From Streptomyces ortus (lineage in GTDB: Bacteria; Actinomycetota; Actinomycetes; Streptomycetales; Streptomycetaceae), in the NCBI RefSeq assembly GCF_026341275.1, contig NZ_JAIFZO010000002.1, positions 7,656,118 through 7,720,117 on the forward strand: a stretch of 64,000 nt of DNA. The letters run 5' to 3'. This document shows, one piece after another, positions 58,585 through 64,000 of this stretch. The stretch's first letter is position 1. The number at the start of each line of letters is the position of its first letter. The notes below the pieces were generated by a model, which was not told the origin of the DNA, did not search any database, and saw only the letters and a list, made by a program, of their open reading frames with translations. Both the position numbers and the translations under genes were made by a program.

Positions 58585-60279
58585 GTGAGAAGAGCAAGAA
58601 GCACGACACGAAAGAGCCACATCAGCGCGTTGCTCGCCGGGCTGGCCGCCTTTCTGGGGCTCGTCGTCCTCGGCGCGCTCGTACCGACCGCCGCACATGC
58701 CCAGATGCCCGGTGACCCGCCCGGCGCGTCCGCGGGTGCCCTCGCGACCGGCCTCCATGTCGACGACGGCCGCCTGCTCGAAGGCAACGGCAACGATTTC
58801 GTCATGCGCGGCGTCAACCACGCCCACACCTGGTACCCGGGCGAGACGCAGTCGCTGGCCGACATCAAGGCGCTCGGCGCCAACTCCGTGCGCGTCGTCC
58901 TGTCCGACGGCCACCGCTGGAGCAGGAACAGCCCCGAGGACGTGGCCGCCGTCATCGCCCAGTGCAGGGCGAACCGGCTGATCTGCGTGCTGGAGGTGCA
59001 TGACACCACCGGTTACGGCGAGGACGCCGCGGCCGGCACGCTCGACCACGCGGCCGACTACTGGATCGGCCTGAAGAGCGTGCTCACCGGCCAGGAGAAC
59101 TACGTCATCGTCAACATCGGCAACGAGCCCTGGGGCAACACCGACCCCGCCGGCTGGACCGCTCCCACGGTCGCCGCCGTCAAGAAGCTGCGTGCCGCCG
59201 GGTTCGAGCACACCATCATGGTGGACGCGCCCAACTGGGGCCAGGACTGGCAGGGCGTCATGCGGGCCAATGCCCAGGCCGTCCACGACGCCGACACCAC
59301 CGGCAACCTGATCTTCTCGATCCACATGTACAGCGTCTTCGACACCGCGGCGGAGATCACCGACTACCTGAACGCGTTCGTCACCGCGAAACTCCCCATC
59401 CTCATCGGCGAGTTCGGCGGCCCCGCCGACCAGTACGGCGATCCGGACGAGGACACCATGATGGCCGCGGCCCAGCAGCTCAAGCTCGGCTACCTCGCCT
59501 GGTCCTGGAGCGGTAACACCGACCCGATCCTGGACCTCACGATCGGTTTCGACCCGACACGGCTGAGCTCCTGGGGTCAGCGCGTCTTCAACGGCGCCGA
59601 CGGCATCGCCCAGACCTCGAAGGAGGCCACGATCTACGGTGGCGGCACCCCGGGTGACACCCAGGCCCCGACCGCGCCGGGCACCCCGGGTGCCGCCGCC
59701 GTGGCGGCCACCTCGGTGACCCTCACCTGGACCGCCGCCACCGACAACGTGGGCGTCACCGCCTACGACGTGGTGCGGGTCGGCGGAAGCGGTGAGACCA
59801 CGGTCGCCGCGGCCACCACCAACACCGCCACCGTGACAGGGCTCACCGCAGGCACGGCGTACACCTTCGCCGTCTACGCACGTGACGCGGCCGGGAACCG
59901 CTCGGCCCGCTCGGCCACGGTGAGTGTCACCACCGCCGACGGCGGCGGCACGCCCGGGGCGAGCTGCTCCGTCGGCTACCGCGTCAGCAACGAATGGCCG
60001 GGCGGTTTCCAGGGCGAGATCACCATCCGCAACACGGGCACCGCGGCGATCAGTGGCTGGAAGCTGGTCTTCGCCTTCGCGGGCGGGCAGAAGGTCTCCA
60101 GCATGTGGGGCGGTACGCCGACCCAGAGCGGTGCGACGGTGAGCGTCGCCAACGCCTCGTACACCTCCACCATTCCCGCGAGCGGGTCGGTCACCGTCGG
60201 CTTCACCGCCGACAAGGGCGCCACGAACGCCGCCCCGACCGCGTTCACCCTCAACGGCACCACGTGCGCGACCACCTGA
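58585..60279 (+). CDS. Secreted GH5_8 endo-beta-mannanase with FN3 and CBM2
   Basis: 564 aa from GTG 58585 (GGAG 5 bases upstream). Signal peptide ends near PTAAHA. The GH5 subfamily 8 domain (about residues 48-350) has GLHVDDGRLLEGNGNDFVMRGVNHAHTWYPG, NIGNEPWG (acid/base Glu about 180) and LIGEFGG (nucleophile Glu about 275), matching Streptomyces ManA in wording and order. A fibronectin type III domain (about 358-450) and a C-terminal CBM2 cellulose-binding domain (CSVGYRVSNEWPGGFQGEITIRNTG) follow. It hydrolyses beta-1,4-mannan or glucomannan on plant cell walls. The CebR box indicates cello-oligosaccharide control. Confidence 0.93.
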   Translation: MRRARSTTRKSHISALLAGLAAFLGLVVLGALVPTAAHAQMPGDPPGASAGALATGLHVDDGRLLEGNGNDFVMRGVNHAHTWYPGETQSLADIKALGANSVRVVLSDGHRWSRNSPEDVAAVIAQCRANRLICVLEVHDTTGYGEDAAAGTLDHAADYWIGLKSVLTGQENYVIVNIGNEPWGNTDPAGWTAPTVAAVKKLRAAGFEHTIMVDAPNWGQDWQGVMRANAQAVHDADTTGNLIFSIHMYSVFDTAAEITDYLNAFVTAKLPILIGEFGGPADQYGDPDEDTMMAAAQQLKLGYLAWSWSGNTDPILDLTIGFDPTRLSSWGQRVFNGADGIAQTSKEATIYGGGTPGDTQAPTAPGTPGAAAVAATSVTLTWTAATDNVGVTAYDVVRVGGSGETTVAAATTNTATVTGLTAGTAYTFAVYARDAAGNRSARSATVSVTTADGGGTPGASCSVGYRVSNEWPGGFQGEITIRNTGTAAISGWKLVFAFAGGQKVSSMWGGTPTQSGATVSVANASYTSTIPASGSVTVGFTADKGATNAAPTAFTLNGTTCATT

Positions 60280-60360
60280 CAGAGGGTCAATAGGGCACAG
60301 GGAGGCCACTGGCCGGCGGGGTCACCGCGCCCCGTCGGCCGGGCGAGCGCCGGATGTCGG

Positions 60361-61116
60361 TCAGGCAGTGGCTGCCGGGACGGCGGCCTGCTCCGCCGTG
60401 GCGCCGGCGGGCGCGGCCTTGGACGTCGTGTAGAAGACGGACGAGCCCTGCTTGCTGCGCTGGACCTGGCCCTTGGCGACGAGCCCCTCCACCGTGGTGC
60501 GTACGACCTTGGGCTTGATCTCGCGGTCGGGGTGGGCCTCCGCCAGTGCCGTGGCGACCTCGGCGGACGAGCGCGGCTCGGACTGCCGGCCGAGGTGTTC
60601 GCGGATGAGCTCGACGAGCGTGGGCTTCGCGGGACCGCTCTCGACGGACTTGGCCGCGGTCTTCGAAACGGTGGACTTCGCAGCCGCGGGCTGTGCGGCG
60701 GTGGACTTCGTGGCGACGGGCTTCGCGGTGGTGGTCGTCGGCTTCGAAACAGCCGACTTCGAGGCCGACTTGGCGGTGGCCTTCGTCGCAGTGGTCTTCG
60801 TCGCGGCGGGCTTGGCCGCCGACTTCGCGGTGGTGGCCTTCTTCCGTCCGCCCGCCGTGGCGGTGGCCTGGCGCGGCACCGAAGGCGCGGGCGCGGAGCC
60901 ACCCTTGGCGTTCGCGGCGGACTTGTCACCACCCAAGGCCCGCTGCAACTCGGCCAGCAGGGTCTGGTCGTGCTGCAGTGCACTCAACTGCTCCTGGAGC
61001 GCCTCCACTTCGGCGCCGATACGTTCCTGCTCCTTGGTGTTGCGTTCGAGATCCGCGGACACCTGGGCGGCGTAATGGGTCTTGAGCTCCGTGGCGGCCG
61101 ATTCGACTTCGGACAT
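60361..61116 (-). CDS. Coiled-coil / H1-like / winged-helix protein
   Basis: 251 aa. Residues 1-62 form a coiled coil (ADLERNTKEQERIGAEVEALQEQL). Residues about 70-165 are an Ala/Lys/Thr-rich tail (AKSAAKPAATKTTATKATAK) like histone H1. Residues 170-235 form a winged helix (LVELIREHLGRQSEPRSSAEVATALAEAHPDREIKPKVVRTTVEGLVAKGQVQRSKQG). This suggests a nucleoid-associated or DNA-bridging protein; the family name is not known to me. Monocistronic; convergent with the mannanase. Confidence 0.82.
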   Translation of the reverse strand: MSEVESAATELKTHYAAQVSADLERNTKEQERIGAEVEALQEQLSALQHDQTLLAELQRALGGDKSAANAKGGSAPAPSVPRQATATAGGRKKATTAKSAAKPAATKTTATKATAKSASKSAVSKPTTTTAKPVATKSTAAQPAAAKSTVSKTAAKSVESGPAKPTLVELIREHLGRQSEPRSSAEVATALAEAHPDREIKPKVVRTTVEGLVAKGQVQRSKQGSSVFYTTSKAAPAGATAEQAAVPAATA

Positions 61117-61530
61117 GGCAGTTACCTTTCCTCGTCATCGTGTGGTGCTGGGGCCGGATGCTACTCGCATCATCAGGCCATGATCCCGAAGTTGTCAGGA
61201 CCGTCCGCGCGCTCCCACGGCTTCTGACACCCTGTCCCGAGCCGCAAAGGCGCAGGCTGCGAGGTGTGCGAGAGACACCTGACCCGTCGCGTGAAGCCAT
61301 GTCTCGAATTCAACCTTCAAGGTGACTTTACGGACTGACCGACCGGTGCACCCGACTCGCACCCTTTTCGTTACGACCGGCAGCCTTGACAGGCTGCGTA
61401 CTGTTTCGCGAAGTTTGAGCCTTGCGGACACCTCGGGTCCCGGCCCGTCGGCCGTCGGCCGTCGCCCGTCGGCCGGGGAAGTGCCGGGACGCGGACGGCG
61501 CGTCCCTGGGGGAACGGGGGGCTACCGTCC
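61117..61530. other. 414-base interval with an inverted repeat around TTGACA
   Basis: Between divergent genes. GCAGCC-TTGACA-GGCTGC (61380-61397) is a perfect 6+6 inverted repeat framing a consensus -35 box; the -10 at 18 bases (GAAGTT) is weak. Near 61445 a GTCGGCC microsatellite occurs. It may be a regulated promoter for the gene at 61531. Confidence 0.45.
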
Positions 61531-62673
61531 ATGCGATCCACCGAGGTGGACATCACCACCCACCGACCCGAGTCCCTGAGCGCATCGCTGCGCCGGGACT
61601 GGCACCGGGCGGCTGACGGGTCACCCGACTACGCCAACCCCTTCCTGTCCCCCGAGTTCGCGGCGGGCATCGGCACCTGGCGCGGCGGGGCGCGGGTGGC
61701 GGTGCTGCACGAGGGCGGGGAGGCGGTGGGCTTCCTCCCGTACGAGCGCAACTCCCTGGGTGTGGGACGGGCCATCGGGCTCGGCCTGTCCGACTGCCAG
61801 GCCCTCGTGCACCGGCCCGGAGTCACCTGGGACACCCATGAACTGCTGCGTGCCTGTGGGCTGTCGGTCTTCGAGTTCGACCACCTCGTCGAGGGACAGA
61901 AACCATTCGCCCGCCACGTCACGGGGACGTTCGCGTCACCGGTGGTCGACCTGAAGACCGGTGTCGGTGACCGTGACGGCGACTATGCGCAGTGGCTGCG
62001 CGGCGCGTACCCCGGACTGGCCAAGACGACACTGAAGAAGGAACGCCGCCTGGCACGCGACCTGGGCGAGCTGCGGTTCGTCTTCGACGAGCGCGACCCC
62101 GCGCTGCTGCGCACGCTCATGGGGTGGAAGTCCGCCCAGTACCGCAGGACGTCCCGGATGGACCGCTTCGCGCGCCCCTGGATCGTGAACGTGGTGGAGC
62201 ACCTGTTCCAGGTCCGTGAGGAGCACTTCACCGGCATCCTGTCCGTGGTGTACGCCGGCGACCGGCCGGTGGCCGCACACTTCGGTCCCCGGTCGCGCAC
62301 GGTGTTCGCGGCCTGGTTCACCGCGTACGACCCCGCACTGGGCTACTACTCACCCGGGCTGATCATGCACCTCAGGATGGCGGAGGCGGCGGGGCGGGAG
62401 GGCGTACGGGTCCTGGACCTGGGGCGTGGTGACAAGGAGTACAAGGACTGGCTCAAGACCCGGGAACTGCGGGTGGGGGAGGGCTTCGCGACGCGTCCCC
62501 ACCCGGTGGCAGCGGCACACCGGCTGTGGCGCAGGCCGGTGCGGGGGCTGCGGAACACGGTGCTGGCCCATCCAGGACTCAAGGAGCCCGCGGACCGGCT
62601 GCTGAAGACGGTCGGCGCGCTCGTCCGCCGCTCGCTCGTCCCCCGTACGTCGTCAGTGGCGGGTGTCCTCTGA
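61531..62673 (+). CDS. BioF2/CelD-like GNAT-fold acetyltransferase
   Basis: 380 aa, a double GNAT-fold protein of the BioF2-like acetyltransferase type (often called cellulose biosynthesis CelD). NPFLSPEFAAGIG and VAVLHEGGEAVGFLPYER form the first half. LMGWKSAQYRRTSRMDRFARPWIVNVVEHLF, YAGDRPVAAHFG, DPALGYYSPGLIMHLRMAEAAGREGVRVLDLGRGDKEYKDWL form the second. Members transfer acyl or amino-acyl groups to cell-surface sugars. The 3' end overlaps that of the convergent gene by 21 bases. Confidence 0.87.
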   Translation: MRSTEVDITTHRPESLSASLRRDWHRAADGSPDYANPFLSPEFAAGIGTWRGGARVAVLHEGGEAVGFLPYERNSLGVGRAIGLGLSDCQALVHRPGVTWDTHELLRACGLSVFEFDHLVEGQKPFARHVTGTFASPVVDLKTGVGDRDGDYAQWLRGAYPGLAKTTLKKERRLARDLGELRFVFDERDPALLRTLMGWKSAQYRRTSRMDRFARPWIVNVVEHLFQVREEHFTGILSVVYAGDRPVAAHFGPRSRTVFAAWFTAYDPALGYYSPGLIMHLRMAEAAGREGVRVLDLGRGDKEYKDWLKTRELRVGEGFATRPHPVAAAHRLWRRPVRGLRNTVLAHPGLKEPADRLLKTVGALVRRSLVPRTSSVAGVL

Positions 62674-63117
62674 TTCGGTGAGGGAGCTGTCGGGCTTGCC
62701 CAGGGACCAGCCGGAGACGTCCGTGAGCCGTCCGCGCCACAGGGGCATCACGACAGGGCCGCCCGCCGCGACGGTACTGGTGGCGTCACGCAGGTGGATC
62801 CACTGGGGGAGCCGTTGCGGGATCGGACGCCCCTGCTTGTCGGAGACCGCCTCGTCCACCTGCTCGGGAAACCGCTCGAGCAGCTGTGCGCCGGGTCCGT
62901 CGACACCGCGCAGGCTGCGTGCCCAGTCGGTCTTCCACGCCGCGTGCGAGATGAGGTCGCCGTAGAGGAGACCACCCCCGACGAACAAGGTGATCGGCAG
63001 TGCCGCCTGCGGGTCCTGGCCGACCAGTCGCACCAGCATCTGCAGCTGGAGATCCGGCACGGTCTCCGTCACGATCGGCGCGGCCGACTCCAGGAGCGGG
63101 TCCTGCTCTTCACTCAC
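62653..63117 (-). CDS. GvpU-family gas-vesicle-accessory homologue
   Basis: 154 aa, GTG start. ITLFVGGGLLYGDLISHAAW, WIHLRDA and MPLWRGRLTDVSGWSLGK align in order with Bacillus megaterium GvpU (LISGTMIS..., FIHLKNT, IFWRGKIAEVDGFFLGK). GvpU modulates gas-vesicle clustering. No gvp structural gene is in this window, so here the protein may act on another assembly or a distant locus. It shares 21 bases with the end of the convergent acetyltransferase gene. Confidence 0.78.
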   Translation of the reverse strand: MSEEQDPLLESAAPIVTETVPDLQLQMLVRLVGQDPQAALPITLFVGGGLLYGDLISHAAWKTDWARSLRGVDGPGAQLLERFPEQVDEAVSDKQGRPIPQRLPQWIHLRDATSTVAAGGPVVMPLWRGRLTDVSGWSLGKPDSSLTESEDTRH

Positions 63118-63140
63118 GGCCTTGCTCGTCCCTTCGATCC

Positions 63141-63173
63141 GTCACAGGTGTTCGTCACAGGTGTTCGTCACGA
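63141..63173. repeat. 13-bp direct repeats upstream of the GvpU homologue
   Basis: GTCACAGGTGTTC occurs twice in tandem (63141-63153, 63154-63166), followed by a partial third copy. It lies between the sigma-factor stop and the GvpU-like start and could be an operator or slippage. Confidence 0.5.
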
Positions 63174-63204
63174 CTGTCCGTGTGCCGCTTCCCGCGGCCG
63201 GACG

Positions 63205-64000
63205 TCACGCGGCGAGCAGCCCCGCGCGGAGCCGGCTCAGGGTGCGTGTCAGCAGCCGGGAGATGTGCATCTGGGAGAGGTTCAGCTCGCGGCCGATCTC
63301 CGCCTGGGTCATCTCCCGGCCGAAGCGCATCTCGATGATGGTCCGCTCCCGGTCGTCCAGCTGCTGCAGCAGGGGCGCGAGCGTGTGCAGGTCCTCGAAC
63401 AGGTCCATCGCCGGGTCTTCCTCGCCCAGCGTGTCCGCGTACTTCGGACCGCCGTCGCCGGCGTCGTCGTCCCCGCCGGGGGTGTCGATGGAGCCGGCCA
63501 CGTAACCGTTGGCGGCGACCAGACCCTCTATGACCTCTTCCTCGCTCAGGTCCAGGTGGACGGCGAGTTCCTTGACCGTCGGCGGGCGGTTCAGCGTGGC
63601 GGCGAGGGCTTCCTTGCTCTTGGCGAGGGAGACCCGCAGCTCCTGCAGACGGCGCGGCACGTGCACGGCCCAGGTGGTGTCCCGGAAGAAGCGCTTGATC
63701 TCGCCGATGATGTAGGGGATCGCGAAGGAGGTGAACTCGACCTCGCGCGACAGGTCGAAGCGGTCGATCGCCTTGATCAGGCCGATGGTGCCGACCTGGA
63801 TGACGTCCTCCATGTCCCCGCTGCCGCGGTTGCGGAACCGGCGGGCCGCGAAGCTGACCAGGGAGAGGTTCATCTCGATCAGTGTGTTGCGGGCGTACTG
63901 GTATTCGTGCGTGCCCTCTTCCAGCTCCTGCAGCCGGTCGAGGAACATGCGGGACAGCACCCGGGCGTCCTTGGGGGCGACCTTGCCGCCGTCCTCGATC
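63205..64000 (-). CDS. SigB/SigF/SigG-family sigma factor, 5' end beyond the window
   Basis: At least 264 residues; the frame continues past base 64000 (the visible N-terminal part reads IEDGGKVAPKDARVLSRMFLDRL). Region 2: LIEMNLSLVSFAARRFRNRGSGDMEDVIQVGTIGLIKAIDRFD and FTSFAIPYIIGEIKRFFRDT. Region 3: PPTVKELAVHLDLSEEEVIEGL with an acidic insert. Region 4: LLQQLDDRERTIIEMRFGREMTQAEIGRELNLSQMHISRLLTRTLSRLR. It is a stress-type sigma factor normally held by an RsbW-like anti-sigma. The STAS, STAS-ANTAR and SpoIIE genes of this window could belong to its control circuit. Confidence 0.93.
   Translation of the reverse strand, partial: IEDGGKVAPKDARVLSRMFLDRLQELEEGTHEYQYARNTLIEMNLSLVSFAARRFRNRGSGDMEDVIQVGTIGLIKAIDRFDLSREVEFTSFAIPYIIGEIKRFFRDTTWAVHVPRRLQELRVSLAKSKEALAATLNRPPTVKELAVHLDLSEEEVIEGLVAANGYVAGSIDTPGGDDDAGDGGPKYADTLGEEDPAMDLFEDLHTLAPLLQQLDDRERTIIEMRFGREMTQAEIGRELNLSQMHISRLLTRTLSRLRAGLLAA

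Noticed and set aside
58567..60309. 580-aa frame opposite the mannanase
   Set aside because: Shadow of a clear GH5_8 gene; no signal peptide or domain.

Overview
The window is high-GC actinobacterial DNA and almost certainly Streptomyces. It has dense GTG/TTG starts and leaderless promoters. It also carries a large LAL-type LuxR regulator, F420-linked oxidoreductases, a secreted S1 protease with a pro-domain, secreted mannan-degrading enzymes with an FN3/CBM2 tail, an LAxTG sortase substrate, a SigB-type sigma factor with STAS and SpoIIE partners, and a CbiMNQO cobalt importer under a cobalamin riboswitch. I see no rRNA, tRNA, CRISPR array, prophage or insertion sequence. The species cannot be named from this alone.

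Layout. 0-9.4 kb: a DUF6624 protein, a small protein and a giant LAL regulator with an in-frame 36-bp minisatellite. Then comes a translationally coupled redox-signalling operon (receiver/glutaredoxin-like/thioredoxin-reductase-like fusion, cNMP-binding histidine kinase, UBP zinc finger) and a DUF1206 membrane protein. 9.4-20 kb: GH92 mannosidase, a 79-bp tandem repeat block, S1 protease with a palindromic operator, F420/PPOX protein, a decayed response regulator, a repeat-rich membrane protein, an ABM-domain membrane protein and a two-component pair. 20-31 kb: STAS protein, small secreted His-rich protein, acetyltransferase, LLM flavoprotein, the divergent DUF5997/LysR-effector-domain pair, TetR plus a secreted dipeptidase-like discoidin protein, a NudK-like Nudix enzyme, and a TetR-controlled operon of old yellow enzyme, F420-reductase-like protein and MDR oxidoreductase. 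31-38 kb: TauE/SafE exporter, YciO protein, soluble transhydrogenase, SUMF1-type protein, and a Gfo/Idh/MocA oxidoreductase divergent from a LacI regulator.

37.5-46 kb: a three-gene membrane-associated operon in which two neighbouring proteins share a near-identical Gly/Ser/His motif. It is followed by a STAS-ANTAR protein, a small winged-helix protein and a multi-sensor SpoIIE phosphatase. 46-53 kb: a DUF1996 LAxTG cell-wall protein, an HExxH protein, and a compact regulon (60-aa protein, CGNR regulator, Tat-exported KstD-like flavoprotein). The three genes of that regulon are linked by three copies of a 23-bp operator, CGTCACC-N9-GGTGACG. 53-64 kb: acetyltransferase with a CebR-like site, Ser/Thr kinase, riboswitch-controlled cobalt importer, CebR-box GH5_8 mannanase, an H1-like coiled-coil/winged-helix protein, a BioF2/CelD-like acetyltransferase, a GvpU homologue without gas-vesicle neighbours, and a SigB/SigF-type sigma factor cut by the window edge.

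Themes: extracellular mannan use (GH92, GH5_8, perhaps NudK), stress/sigma partner switching (STAS, STAS-ANTAR, SpoIIE, sigma factor) and several self-contained regulator-operator-target modules readable from the DNA. The two most promising undescribed systems are the CGNR operator triad (about 49.9-52.8 kb) and the motif-sharing membrane/effector pair (about 38.4-40.7 kb).
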